Shown here one piece after another: positions 34,081-42,908 of a DNA stretch of 64,000 nucleotides. Location of the stretch: contig NZ_LMEY01000023.1 in NCBI RefSeq assembly GCF_001426665.1, positions 125,687 through 189,686 of the forward strand, given 5' to 3'. Position numbers and translations under genes: made by a program. The stretch's first letter is position 1; every line of letters begins with the position of its first letter. The stretch is from Rhizobium sp. Root1334 (GTDB lineage Bacteria; Pseudomonadota; Alphaproteobacteria; Rhizobiales; Rhizobiaceae). Under the pieces are notes generated by a model. The model saw only the letters and a program-made list of their open reading frames with translations. It was not told where the DNA came from and searched no databases.

Positions 34081-35790
34081 ATGATCATGAAGTCCCACAC
34101 CGTCAAGCAAGGCATGCCTGAAGCCGCGGTCAAGTATCAGCCCTATCCGCAGATCAATATTCCCGACCGCACATGGCCGGGCAACACCATCACCAAAGCA
34201 CCGATCTGGTGTTCGGTGGACCTGCGCGACGGCAACCAGTCTCTGGTCGACCCGATGGGCCACGACCGCAAGGCCCGCATGTTCCAGCTGCTGCTCGATA
34301 TGGGCTTCAAGGAAATCGAGATCGGTTTCCCGTCGGCCTCGCAGACCGATTTCGACTTTGCCCGCTGGTGCGTCGAGGAAGGCAACGTGCCTGCTGACGT
34401 TTCGTTGCAGGTTCTCGTCCAGTGCCGGCCTGAGCTGATCACCCGGACGTTTGAAGCTCTGCAGGGTGCCACCAAGCCGATCGTGCATTTCTACAACTCG
34501 ACCAGCGAGTTGCAGCGTCGCGTGGTGTTTTCCAAGGACGTCAAGGGCATCAAGCAGATCGCCACCGATGCCGCCAAGATGATTGCCGACATGGCCGCCA
34601 AGGCCGGTGGCGGTTTCCGGTTCGAATATTCGCCGGAGAGCTTTACTGGCACCGAATTGGAAGTGGCGCTGGAAATCTGCAACTCGGTTGCCGAGATCAT
34701 CAAGCCGACGGCCGACAACAAGCTGATCCTCAACCTGCCATCGACCGTCGAAATGGCGACGCCGAACGTCTATGCCGACCAGATCGAATGGATGTGCCGC
34801 AACCTCGACAATCGCGAAAACCTGATCATCTCCTTGCACCCGCATAACGACCGCGGCACGGGCATTGCGGCAACGGAACTCGGTCTGATGGCCGGTGCTG
34901 ACCGCGTCGAAGGCACGTTGTTCGGCAATGGCGAGCGCACCGGCAATGTCGACGTGGTGACCCTGGCGTTGAACATGTTTACGCAAGGGATCGATCCTGA
35001 GCTGGATTGCTCCGATATCGAGCGGATCAAGGAAGTCTACGAATATTCTAACCAGATGGTCATTCCCGAGCGCCATCCCTACGTTGGCGAACTGGTCTAC
35101 ACGGCCTTCTCCGGTTCGCATCAGGACGCGATCAACAAGGGCATGAAGGCGATCAAGGTTGCCAACAAGCCGCTCTGGGAAGTGCCTTACCTGCCGATCG
35201 ATCCGCAGGATGTCGGCCGTTCCTACGAGGCGATCATCCGTATCAACTCGCAGTCGGGTAAGGGCGGCATCGCCTATATCCTGCAGCAGGACTACGGCAT
35301 CAACTTGCCGCGCAACCTGCAGGTCGAGTTCCGCGAAGATATCCAGCGGATCACCGACGAAGAGGGCAAGGAACTGCCGTCCAAGGCGATCCACGCCCGT
35401 TTCATCGAGCGCTATGTCGATCAGCCGGACGCACGTATCCGCTTTGTCGATCATCACACCTATCCGGTCGGCGAGCACAAGGGCGTGCGCGTCGTTGCAG
35501 CCGAGATCACTGACAATGGCGAAACCAAGCGCATCGAGGGCAAGGGTACCGGTCCGATCGATGGCTTCATCAATGCATTGGCGATCTATCTCGGTATCGA
35601 TATCTCGGTTGCCGATTATTCCGAGCATTCGCTACAGCACGGCTCGAATGCCGCTGCTATCGCCTATGTTGAAGTGGAATATCCGGGCGGAAAACTGTTC
35701 GGCGTCGGCATCAATACCAATATCGTCGCGGCATCCCTCGAAGCCATTGTCTCCGCAGCAAACCGGGTTTTGGAGCTGAAGGCTAAATAA
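34081..35790 (+). CDS. leuA: 2-isopropylmalate synthase
   Basis: This 569-residue enzyme condenses acetyl-CoA and 2-oxoisovalerate, the first step of leucine synthesis. It shows the DRE-TIM-type start DLRDGNQSLVDPM, the metal/catalytic HPHNDRGTG, the NGERTGNVDVVT loop, and a C-terminal allosteric LeuA dimer domain (about 430-569), so feedback inhibition by leucine is expected. It belongs to the longer LeuA type 2 group (PDRTWPGNTITKAPIWCSVD). Start at 34081 follows GAAGAGAAG; another ATG two codons later is possible. A 400-base leader region with Leu-codon frame precedes it. Confidence 0.95.
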   Translation: MIMKSHTVKQGMPEAAVKYQPYPQINIPDRTWPGNTITKAPIWCSVDLRDGNQSLVDPMGHDRKARMFQLLLDMGFKEIEIGFPSASQTDFDFARWCVEEGNVPADVSLQVLVQCRPELITRTFEALQGATKPIVHFYNSTSELQRRVVFSKDVKGIKQIATDAAKMIADMAAKAGGGFRFEYSPESFTGTELEVALEICNSVAEIIKPTADNKLILNLPSTVEMATPNVYADQIEWMCRNLDNRENLIISLHPHNDRGTGIAATELGLMAGADRVEGTLFGNGERTGNVDVVTLALNMFTQGIDPELDCSDIERIKEVYEYSNQMVIPERHPYVGELVYTAFSGSHQDAINKGMKAIKVANKPLWEVPYLPIDPQDVGRSYEAIIRINSQSGKGGIAYILQQDYGINLPRNLQVEFREDIQRITDEEGKELPSKAIHARFIERYVDQPDARIRFVDHHTYPVGEHKGVRVVAAEITDNGETKRIEGKGTGPIDGFINALAIYLGIDISVADYSEHSLQHGSNAAAIAYVEVEYPGGKLFGVGINTNIVAASLEAIVSAANRVLELKAK

Positions 35791-35829
35791 TACAGCCTGT
35801 TACGCGGTTTGTTAAAAAGATCGATTCAA

Positions 35830-35868
35830 GCAAAAGGGCCGCTTTCGTCAAGGAAGCGGCCCTTTTGC
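35830..35868. terminator. Bidirectional terminator between leuA and the anti-sigma gene
   Basis: A 15-bp perfect stem GCAAAAGGGCCGCTT / AAGCGGCCCTTTTGC with a nine-base loop, between convergent genes. Confidence 0.9.
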
Positions 35869-35882
35869 AGTGATATCGAAAC

Positions 35883-36716
35883 TCAGATTGCGGTCGAAAC
35901 CGCTGTCGCCAATTGATGAAGGTTGGCGTCGGACGATGGGCCAACGACGACATAGGATGCGCCTGCCTTCTGCCAGGAAATCATCGCGATATCGTCGCGC
36001 ATGCTTTCGGTCATCTTGCCGTCGGTGCTGCCCGGTGTGCTTTTCAGAAAACAGATCGCAAAGACGTCGCCGTCCTGATCCTTGTACATCAGTTGCGCCA
36101 CCGGCTTGCCTGAGGCCACCAGCAGGCGGGCGCCTTCAAATGTCAGGCCTTTGTTGCTCAGGTCCGGCAGCGAAAAATTGACGCCGACGTTCGACGCCAG
36201 CCAGCCTTCGATCTTGCCTTCGGCGGAGGCCGGAACCTCCACAAGATGTTCGGCCGTCTGGCGCGAATAGATGCGGTGGTAGTCGGCGATATCGTCGAGC
36301 CATGTGCGGGCGGCAGCCATTTTTACCTGCTGCTCGTCGTCATGGCTGGTCTTGCCGATGATGAAGCCGGTCGAGCCGCCGACAAGCAGCAAAACCAGGG
36401 AGGCGGCGAGGGCGCGCGGCCACAGGCGCTGCTTTGTTTGACGGGGTGCTGCGGTCACGACGCGCTCGGTCTTCGGATTGAGACCCGGGCCCTGCTTGAT
36501 CCGGCGCACCAGCGACAGCGGCACCGGATCGTGAAGAAATTCCTCGAACGCCTTGTTGCCGAAGGCATTTCCGGCCCGCAGCCTCTCCAACATTCGCCGG
36601 GCTTCGTCATCGCGCGCCACCAGCTGTTCCAGTTCCTTGCGTTCCGCTTCATTGACTTCGCCGTCGAGATAGGCCGACAGGCGAACGTCGAGCGGGAGCC
36701 CTTTGGTGGTTTGCAA
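35883..36716 (-). CDS. Membrane anti-sigma factor partnered with an ECF sigma
   Basis: A 277-residue protein. The N-terminal 60 residues (LPLDVRLSAYLDGEVNEAER, ARDDEARRMLERL) resemble the anti-sigma domain of RsiW/ChrR-type regulators, one membrane segment follows at about 101-121 (RALAASLVLLLVGGSTGFII), and residues 135-277 form a periplasmic sensor domain. It should hold the neighbouring sigma factor inactive until an envelope signal triggers release. Start is TTG at 36716, spaced from AAAGGAGGG at the end of the sigma gene, three bases after its stop, a coupled arrangement. No zinc-binding HxxxCxxC is visible, so it is not a ZAS-type factor. Confidence 0.82.
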   Translation of the reverse strand: MQTTKGLPLDVRLSAYLDGEVNEAERKELEQLVARDDEARRMLERLRAGNAFGNKAFEEFLHDPVPLSLVRRIKQGPGLNPKTERVVTAAPRQTKQRLWPRALAASLVLLLVGGSTGFIIGKTSHDDEQQVKMAAARTWLDDIADYHRIYSRQTAEHLVEVPASAEGKIEGWLASNVGVNFSLPDLSNKGLTFEGARLLVASGKPVAQLMYKDQDGDVFAICFLKSTPGSTDGKMTESMRDDIAMISWQKAGASYVVVGPSSDANLHQLATAVSTAI

Positions 36717-36719
36717 CGC

Positions 36720-37238
36720 TCAGGCCCTCCTTTCCGTCGTCTCTGTAATCATTGCGGCCAAGCGCAGGCGCGCGGTCGAAAGCCTGCTCATTACTGTCCC
36801 GATCGGTATCTTCAGGATATCGGCGGCTTCCCGGTAGCTATGCCCTTCGATGTTCACCAAAAGGAAAACGCTGGCCAAGCCTTCTGGCATGGAGAGGATC
36901 ATTTTCTGCAGCTGATTGGCGTAGACAGCTTTTTCGCCAGATGCCTCGATCGACAGCTCATCTTGCTCGGTGGCGTCGACCGTACCAGTGCCGGTGCGCA
37001 CCCGGCGCTTTCTGATCTCATCGATCCATAGATTGCGTGTCATTGCGTATATCCAGCTTTCGAGCCGACCTTCACCGTTCCAGAGGTGATTGCGGGTGAT
37101 TGCCCGCTCGCATACCTCCTGGACCAGGTCATCGGCATCGGCGGCGTTCCGCGTCAGTGTCATCGCGAAACGGCGCAACTTGGGCAGAACACTGACCAAG
37201 TCCCGTCTGAATTCGTTCGAGTCTGCCGCTGGACGCAT
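36720..37238 (-). CDS. ECF-type RNA polymerase sigma factor
   Basis: A 172-residue sigma-70 family factor with sigma-2 (about 12-80: LPKLRRFAMTLTRNAADADD, LESWIYAMTRNLWIDEIRKR) and sigma-4 (about 105-165: SVFLLVNIEGHSYREAADIL, IPIGTVMSRLSTARLRL) regions only, the ECF plan. Start at 37238 is supported by GGAAGAG; the frame stays open to 37391 without ribosome site. It is coupled to its anti-sigma gene. Target promoters cannot be read here. Confidence 0.92.
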   Translation of the reverse strand: MRPAADSNEFRRDLVSVLPKLRRFAMTLTRNAADADDLVQEVCERAITRNHLWNGEGRLESWIYAMTRNLWIDEIRKRRVRTGTGTVDATEQDELSIEASGEKAVYANQLQKMILSMPEGLASVFLLVNIEGHSYREAADILKIPIGTVMSRLSTARLRLAAMITETTERRA

Positions 37239-37394
37239 TGCTCTTCCAAAGAAAACGTTCCGGGTCGACAGTTTATTCGCCCGGATCGAAATACACGCCG
37301 GTTGATATGAAACATTTGGCCCGTGGTCTGCAAGTCGGCAGCGTATTGGAAGGGCATATTTTGCCACTTCGGGGACGTTTCTCAACGTCAAATA

Positions 37395-37430
37395 TCAGGC
37401 CGGGCAATGCGTTAGGATCGCCCGGCCTGA
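37395..37430 (-). terminator. Terminator after the TPR protein gene
   Basis: 11-bp stem TCAGGCCGGGC / GCCCGGCCTGA, seven bases past the stop; weak T-tract. Confidence 0.7.
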
Positions 37431-37436
37431 TTGCTG

Positions 37437-37988
37437 TCAGTAGTGGCGAACGCCGCCGAGGGATTCGAGCAAGGCGCGGTAGGCCCAGCTGTTTTCACCG
37501 CCGCGGTCGCGGATCTCGATGAGCTGTGCCTTGGCTTCCTCGACCTTGCCCTGTTCGAGCAGCGCCTGGCCCATGTAGGAGCGTGCAAGGATATAGTTTT
37601 CATCGGCCTGCAGCGCGCGCTTGTAGAAGCTCATACCGAGTTCCATGCGTCCGGCCTTGCGGTTGGAATAGCCGCGATAATTGAGGATGCGGGCGCTGTT
37701 CTGGTCTTTCACAGCGTCGAGTACCTTCAGCGAGTTTTCGTATTGGCCGGCATAGGCCAGTTCGCGGGCCGCCTTGAACAGGATATCGTCGTCAAGCCCG
37801 CTCTTCTTGGCATTGACGCATTCTTTCTTGTTCTTGTCCCAGATCTTGCCATTCTTGCATTCGGTGGAGGTCTTGGTCTTTTCCGGCGGTGCGGTCGTAT
37901 CCTCGCCTGCAGCCCAGGCCGCTTGGCCCAGTGCGAAGAAGGAGGCGGCTGAGAACAAGGCGATCATTGCAGTCTTGCTATGGATCAT
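37437..37988 (-). CDS. Exported tetratricopeptide-repeat protein
   Basis: A 183-residue protein with a signal peptide (cleavage after AWA), a Cys pair in CKNGKIWDKNKKEC and three or so TPR units from about 65 onwards (LFKAARELAYAGQYENSLKV, ILNYRGYSNRKAGRMELGMS, ILARSYMGQALLEQGKVEEA). TPR repeats mediate protein binding; the partner is unknown. The start at 37988 (MIHSKTAMIALF) is six bases from AGGGAG; an ATG six bases upstream overlaps that site. Gene is isolated between the ECF operon and the phosphoesterase. Confidence 0.82.
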   Translation of the reverse strand: MIHSKTAMIALFSAASFFALGQAAWAAGEDTTAPPEKTKTSTECKNGKIWDKNKKECVNAKKSGLDDDILFKAARELAYAGQYENSLKVLDAVKDQNSARILNYRGYSNRKAGRMELGMSFYKRALQADENYILARSYMGQALLEQGKVEEAKAQLIEIRDRGGENSWAYRALLESLGGVRHY

Positions 37989-38154
37989 GGTCATCTCCCT
38001 GGCTGAAACTGATACCGGCAAGCCGGATTGCGCACGACATCTGCCGATGCCAGCATTCCCATTCTTACGGTCAGTGCTGTAGGACGGATGACGAGCGCCG
38101 ATTATTTCGCGAGCATAGTCTTTTTTCGCCGCGTGGCGAGTAACGATAGGGCGA

Positions 38155-39057
38155 TCAGAGCCGGGTGGTTTCGACCAGCGTGACGGAGCGGCTGTCCATC
38201 GTCAGTTCGAACCGCTCGCGGATCACGTTCCATTGTCCCGGGCTGCCGGAGATTGAAAACAGGTTGAACCCGGCGGGTGGCTTCTTGCCGCCGCGGCCTT
38301 GCGAAGCCGACGCGATGCCAACGACCGGCACCGGTTTGACCTGACCCTTGAGCGAATAGACCGTGTTCAGGTGCGTATGGCCGTGCAGCACCAGTTCAGC
38401 GCCACCGGCGGTGATCGTTGCGGCAAAGCGGCGAATGCCGAGCATGCGCTTGTGCAGGGATGTAGCGCCACGGATCGGCGGATGATGGATCATTACGACG
38501 CGAAACAGGCCGGCTTCGCCTGCTGCACGCAACAGATTGACGGTCTCGCGCGCCTGACGGCTGCCGAAATAGCCGCTGGCTGCGAAGGGCGGGGTGGCAA
38601 CGGCGGTAGAGCAGCCGATCAGCGCCACAGGACCACGAACCCGTAAGTACGGGTAGCAGTGAAAATCCTCGTTCCACTCCGCCGGTCCGCGCTCGCCGCG
38701 CATATAGGGATACCAGGCCCTGGTCGTTTTTTCATAGGCACCCGGCACATAGGCATCGTGGTTGCCCGGCACGATCGAGATGTTTTCGGGTTCTCCAGCT
38801 TCTTTCAGCCAGCCGGTCATGATCTCGATTTCACGCGAGGACGCGAGGTTAACGAGATCGCCTGTTATCGCGAGATGATCCGGATCGATCCGCTCGATTT
38901 CGTCCATCAACAGGTTGAGGGTATTGCCGACGAGGTGGTTGCGTCGATTGCGATGCCAGTTGACGAAGCCGGTAATGCGTTTCGATGCAAGTTCACGGTA
39001 CGAGAGGTCCGGCAGGGGGCCGAGATGGATGTCGGAAATATGGGCGAGTTTGAACAT
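38155..39057 (-). CDS. Calcineurin-like metallophosphoesterase
   Basis: A 300-residue dinuclear-metal phosphoesterase. All family motifs are visible in order: AHISDIHLG (D..H), ITGDLVN (GD), VPGNHDAY (GNH-D), IHHPP and HGHTH. This is the cyclic-nucleotide phosphodiesterase/YfcE-like group (cytosolic). Substrates could be cAMP, cGMP or lipid/nucleotide phosphates; not determinable here. It is divergently transcribed from the Nudix gene. Confidence 0.9.
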   Translation of the reverse strand: MFKLAHISDIHLGPLPDLSYRELASKRITGFVNWHRNRRNHLVGNTLNLLMDEIERIDPDHLAITGDLVNLASSREIEIMTGWLKEAGEPENISIVPGNHDAYVPGAYEKTTRAWYPYMRGERGPAEWNEDFHCYPYLRVRGPVALIGCSTAVATPPFAASGYFGSRQARETVNLLRAAGEAGLFRVVMIHHPPIRGATSLHKRMLGIRRFAATITAGGAELVLHGHTHLNTVYSLKGQVKPVPVVGIASASQGRGGKKPPAGFNLFSISGSPGQWNVIRERFELTMDSRSVTLVETTRL

Positions 39058-39145
39058 CCTTCGTACCTAGCGCATATTCCTGCAAAGGGGAATCATTCCA
39101 GACGCTTTATCCTCGGCGTGATAATTCGAAAGGAACCGGACCGGA

Positions 39146-39634
39146 ATGAACGCGAGGCCGCGGGAAATGCGCAGTTGGAGAGCAAGGCTGATCACCCGCC
39201 TGGCTCACAGCTATTTTGCGGTCGCGCGGGGCATGACGATGGGCGTGCGGGCTGCCTGTTTCGATGCCGAAGGCCGGGTTTTCCTGGTCCGGCATTCCTA
39301 TGTGCCCGGCTGGCATATGCCTGGCGGCGGTGTCGAGCGGGGCGAGACGGCCTTACAGGCACTGGTCAAGGAATTGCGCGAGGAGGGAAATCTCGAAATG
39401 AGCGGCCCGCCTGAACTCTTCCATGTCTATTTCAACCGGCAGACTAGCAATCGTGACCATGTGATCTTCTATCGCTGCCGCAATGTCCGGCAGGTTTCGC
39501 CGAAGAAGCCGGACATGGAAATTGTCGAGAGCGGCTTCTTCGCGCTGGATGCTCTGCCGGCGGCAACGACGCCTGCAACGCGCAGGCGTCTGGCGGAACT
39601 CTTAGACAGTGTTCCGCCAGCCGAAGTCTGGTAG
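39146..39634 (+). CDS. Nudix hydrolase
   Basis: A 162-residue Nudix protein. The box is GGGVERGETALQALVKELREEGNLE (given here as G65-x5-E-x7-KELREEG in outline), with the catalytic EELREE-type helix. The region before it, PGWHMPGG, is standard. The conserved REUXEE Arg is replaced by Lys (VKELREE), a tolerated variant. Substrate: unknown nucleoside diphosphate derivative. It is convergent with the quinone reductase gene and the stops lie two bases apart. Confidence 0.85.
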   Translation: MNARPREMRSWRARLITRLAHSYFAVARGMTMGVRAACFDAEGRVFLVRHSYVPGWHMPGGGVERGETALQALVKELREEGNLEMSGPPELFHVYFNRQTSNRDHVIFYRCRNVRQVSPKKPDMEIVESGFFALDALPAATTPATRRRLAELLDSVPPAEVW

Positions 39635-39635
39635 A

Positions 39636-40619
39636 TCAGGCAGCCAGTTTTTCACGGCCATGTGGCGCGTCAAGAGCAAGGACTGGCCCAGCGGGCACAA
39701 TGCCGGTCGGATTGATCATGGTGTGGCTGCGGTAATAATGCTCCTTGATGTGGCGCATGTTGACCGTTTCGGCGACACCGGCCACCTGATAGAGATCCTG
39801 CAGATAGCCTTGCAGGTTGGGGTAATCGGCGATGCGGCGGATGTTGCACTTGAAGTGCCCGACATAGACCGGATCGAAGCGCACCAGCGTTGTGAACAGC
39901 CGCCAATCAGCCTCGGTGATACGTGCACCGCTCAGGTAACGCCGGATCGACAGGCGCGCTTCCAGTTCGTCCAGCACCTCGAATACCGTCGTGACACTTT
40001 CCGCATAGGCATCCTGTGAGGTCGCGAAACCCGCCTTGTAGACGCCGTTGTTGACGGCGCCATAGATATGCTCGTTGAGGGCGTCGATCTCGCCGCGCAG
40101 ATCCTGCGGATAGAAGTCCTCGGTCGAACCCGTCAATCCGTCGAAGGCCGAGTTGAACATGCGGATGATTTCAGCGGATTCGTTGGAAACCATCTTGTTC
40201 TGCTGCTTGTCCCACAGCACCGGCACGGTAACGCGGCCCGAGTAATGTGGATCTGCCTTGGCATAGACCTGCCAGAGCGCTTCGGAGCCAAACAGGTGAT
40301 CGACGGTGCCGCCGATCTCGTTCTTGAACTCCCAACCCTTCGACAACATCAACGGATCGACGATCGAGACAGTGATCAGGTCTTCGAGCTTCTTCAGCTT
40401 GCGGAAGATCAGCGTGCGGTGCGCCCACGGACAGGCGAGCGAAACGTAGAGATGGTAACGCCCAGCCTCGGCCTTGAAGCCACCTTCGCCTGTCGGACCG
40501 GCCGAGCCGTCGGCGGTGATCCAGTTGCGGAACTGCGATGCCGCCCGCTTGAAATGTCCCTTGGTTTCCTTCGTGTCGTACCAGACGTCCTGCCAGACGC
40601 CATCAATCAGCATGCCCAT
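39636..40619 (-). CDS. Glutathionyl-hydroquinone reductase (GST omega/Xi type)
   Basis: A 327-residue Xi-class glutathione transferase. It has the PF-family catalytic Cys in LACPWAHRTLIF, the N-terminal thioredoxin fold, FKNEIGGTVDHLFGSEALWQ and the C-terminal helical domain with SIRRYLSGARITEADWRLFT. These proteins reduce glutathionyl-hydroquinones, aiding aromatic and quinone detoxification. Start at 40619 follows AGGAGATAGTCA. Confidence 0.9.
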   Translation of the reverse strand: MGMLIDGVWQDVWYDTKETKGHFKRAASQFRNWITADGSAGPTGEGGFKAEAGRYHLYVSLACPWAHRTLIFRKLKKLEDLITVSIVDPLMLSKGWEFKNEIGGTVDHLFGSEALWQVYAKADPHYSGRVTVPVLWDKQQNKMVSNESAEIIRMFNSAFDGLTGSTEDFYPQDLRGEIDALNEHIYGAVNNGVYKAGFATSQDAYAESVTTVFEVLDELEARLSIRRYLSGARITEADWRLFTTLVRFDPVYVGHFKCNIRRIADYPNLQGYLQDLYQVAGVAETVNMRHIKEHYYRSHTMINPTGIVPAGPVLALDAPHGREKLAA

Positions 40620-40873
40620 TGACTATCTCCTGGCGGCTGTATCGCCGCTTGTCTGTGAATTCATGATCCATAGATAGCGCATCAAACCCGCTCATATAGT
40701 CCGTAAAAACTGAACAGTGCGTTTTAGGCTTTGACACGACGCATTTTTCTGCTATCCGGCCAGACAGAATTTTTCTGAACACGGATCAAGATTGATGTTT
40801 TTCCCGGGAAGCCCACGACGACGCTGATGCTGCAAACGCCCTTGAGGGCGAAGCCATCATATTTTTGTCTCGT

Positions 40874-41395
40874 ATGCCCGGTTTCCCGATGTTCATGAAA
40901 AAGCACGACCTCGTCTATCTCACTGAAGACGCTTCCCACGACGCAGCCATCGAAATCATCAATGAAGAAGCATTTGGCCCTGGCCGGTTTGCGCGTGCTG
41001 CCGCCCGCATCCGCGAGCAGGGGCCGCATGATCTATCCCTGTCTTTTGTCTGCGCCGACGATGGCGAGACGATCGCCTCGGTGCGGATGACCCCGGTGAT
41101 GGCGGGTTCGATCAAGGGCCATCTGCTGGGTCCTTTGGCTGTTCGTCCGTCGCACAAGAACCGGGGTATCGGCCGCGAGCTGGTCCGTATTGCGGTCGAG
41201 GCGGCGCGGCGCAAGGGTTCGGAATGTGTCATCCTCGTCGGCGATCCTCCCTACTACCAGCCGCTCGGTTTCGAGAAGGTCGCCTATGGCGCGCTGACGT
41301 TTCCGGGACCGGTCGATCCGAACCGCGTGCTGGTCGTGCCGATGACCGAGGGCGTTCATGAGGGCCTGAAGGGCGACATTCACTGGCGGGCCTGA
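40874..41395 (+). CDS. GNAT family N-acetyltransferase
   Basis: A 173-residue GNAT acetyltransferase; the acetyl-CoA loop is RPSHKNRGIGRELVR (Q/R-x-x-G-x-G/A) and the last strands are CVILVGDPPYYQPLGFEKVA. The motif YYQPLGF is typical of the YhbS-like group. Acceptor unknown. The start is uncertain: TTG 40865, ATG 40874, 40889 or 40895 are all in frame and none has a good ribosome site. The 250 bases before it contain only a short CGCCCT/AGGGCG hairpin and no supported gene. Confidence 0.82.
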   Translation: MPGFPMFMKKHDLVYLTEDASHDAAIEIINEEAFGPGRFARAAARIREQGPHDLSLSFVCADDGETIASVRMTPVMAGSIKGHLLGPLAVRPSHKNRGIGRELVRIAVEAARRKGSECVILVGDPPYYQPLGFEKVAYGALTFPGPVDPNRVLVVPMTEGVHEGLKGDIHWRA

Positions 41396-41492
41396 TTTCC
41401 CCGCAGGGGATTGTCAGCGGACAATGCTGCCCATTCCCAATTCCGCCATAGTGACTGCGAATATCCCGGCCATCGCAACCGGGATATTTTTG

Positions 41493-42665
41493 ATGCGTCT
41501 GCTACCCGCGGTCTTCGCCTCGCTTCTTCTTGCCACCTCGGCGTCTTCTGCCGATCTCATCCAGTTCTGGGACAAACCGCAGCATGGCGGCAACAGCTTC
41601 AACCGGCTGCCTCCGGACCAGGCCTATTTCGATGCTCTGAAAGGCTATGGCGCCACCTGGGTGCGGCTGTCCTATGACAAATGGAAGCCTCAAAAACGCG
41701 ACTTCCTGATTGGCGATGCCGACAAGTATGAGGGCATTCCGGCAAAGGACCTTGCGACGCTGAAGGCAACACTCGATCGCGCCGACAAGGCGGGCCTGAG
41801 GATCGTCATCACGCCTTTGTCGCTGCCGGGCATGCGCTGGGCGCAGAACAACGGGAACACGTTTGACGGTCGTTTATGGCAGGATAAGGCCTGGTGGGCG
41901 CAATCCGCAGCCTTCTGGAAGGACATCGCCACGGCCCTCAAGGATCACCCGGGCGTGGCTGCCTACAACATCATCAACGAACCAGCGCCGGAAAAGAACA
42001 ATGGCGTGGCCGAGCATGGCGGTGCCGACGCGATGAAGGCCTGGTATGCGAAGCAGGCCGAGACTGCCCGCGACTTGCCGGCCTTTTACGAGACGATGAT
42101 CAAAGCCATCCGCGAGGTTGATCCCTCAACCCCGATCATGGCGGATGCCGGCTGGTATGCTGCAGCCGATGCGTTCAGCTATTGGCCAAAGCCGCTCACC
42201 GATGGCAAGGTTCTCTATAGCTTCCACATGTACGAGCCCTACGCCGCCACCAGCGCGCCGAACATGAAGCGCGACAAGCCCTATGCCTATCCGGGCAAGG
42301 TGCCGTTTGGCGAGACGGAAGAAGCCTGGGACCGCGAGCGGGTCGCCGCCTATCTCAAGCTTCCTGTCGACTGGGCCGACAGCCACAACGTACCGCGCAA
42401 CCGCATAGTGGCAGGCGAGTTCGGCTGCATGCGCCGCTGGGAAGGGTGCAAGACGTATCTCGAGGATGTCCTGACCTCGCTCGACGACAACAAGCTGCAC
42501 TGGGCCTTCTACAGCTTTCGCGAGGACAGCTGGGATGGCATGGATTACGAGCTTGGCGCGCAGAAGGTCAACTGGAAGTACTGGGAAGCGATCGATCAGG
42601 GCAAGCCTGACTCGGTGAAGCGTAAACCGGGGGCGGAATTCGATCCGATTAGGAAGAGGCTTTAA
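41493..42665 (+). CDS. Secreted glycoside hydrolase family 5 endoglucanase
   Basis: A 390-residue GH5 retaining glucanase. Start at 41493 follows GGGATATTTTTG and opens a signal peptide ending TSASSA. The (beta/alpha)8 fold shows general acid/base Glu 163 in NIINEPAP and nucleophile Glu 309 in VAGEFGC; HMYEPY supplies the His-Tyr pair. It may degrade cellulose or the organism's exopolysaccharide, as do rhizobial CelC-type cellulases used in root-hair entry or biofilm turnover. It is a second secreted beta-glucanase beside the GH9 at 3.3 kb. The RIME-like repeat follows its stop by 54 bases. Confidence 0.87.
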   Translation: MRLLPAVFASLLLATSASSADLIQFWDKPQHGGNSFNRLPPDQAYFDALKGYGATWVRLSYDKWKPQKRDFLIGDADKYEGIPAKDLATLKATLDRADKAGLRIVITPLSLPGMRWAQNNGNTFDGRLWQDKAWWAQSAAFWKDIATALKDHPGVAAYNIINEPAPEKNNGVAEHGGADAMKAWYAKQAETARDLPAFYETMIKAIREVDPSTPIMADAGWYAAADAFSYWPKPLTDGKVLYSFHMYEPYAATSAPNMKRDKPYAYPGKVPFGETEEAWDRERVAAYLKLPVDWADSHNVPRNRIVAGEFGCMRRWEGCKTYLEDVLTSLDDNKLHWAFYSFREDSWDGMDYELGAQKVNWKYWEAIDQGKPDSVKRKPGAEFDPIRKRL

Positions 42666-42718
42666 GGGGCGTCGCTGTCGGGAGATATCGGAGAACATCA
42701 AGCGCTATCGACGCTTCC

Positions 42719-42831
42719 GCCCCTCACCCTAACCCTCTCCCCGCGAGCGGGGAGAGGGAATGATGGAGTTTTCCGCTTGTCCCTTCTCCCCGTTCACGGG
42801 GAGAAGGTGGCCGACAGGCCGGATGAGGGGC
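42719..42831. repeat. RIME-like palindromic intergenic repeat, copy 2
   Basis: 113 bases bounded by GCCCCTCA / TGAGGGGC, with hairpins CTCTCCCCGC / GCGGGGAGAG and CTTCTCCCCG / CGGGGAGAAG. It matches copy 1 at 14792-14906 nearly base for base. It lies between convergent genes and could serve as their terminator. Confidence 0.85.
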
Positions 42832-42908
42832 CGTTGCCGATAATTCGGCAATTGTCTTGCATCAGGGAAGGAATAGGCCACGATGGATTGCCTGCACCGC
42901 CAATAAAT

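Noticed and set aside
33127..35628. An 833-codon antisense frame across clpP and leuA
   Set aside because: It is the shadow of conserved genes with GC-rich third positions; its product shows no recognisable domain and has no ribosome site.
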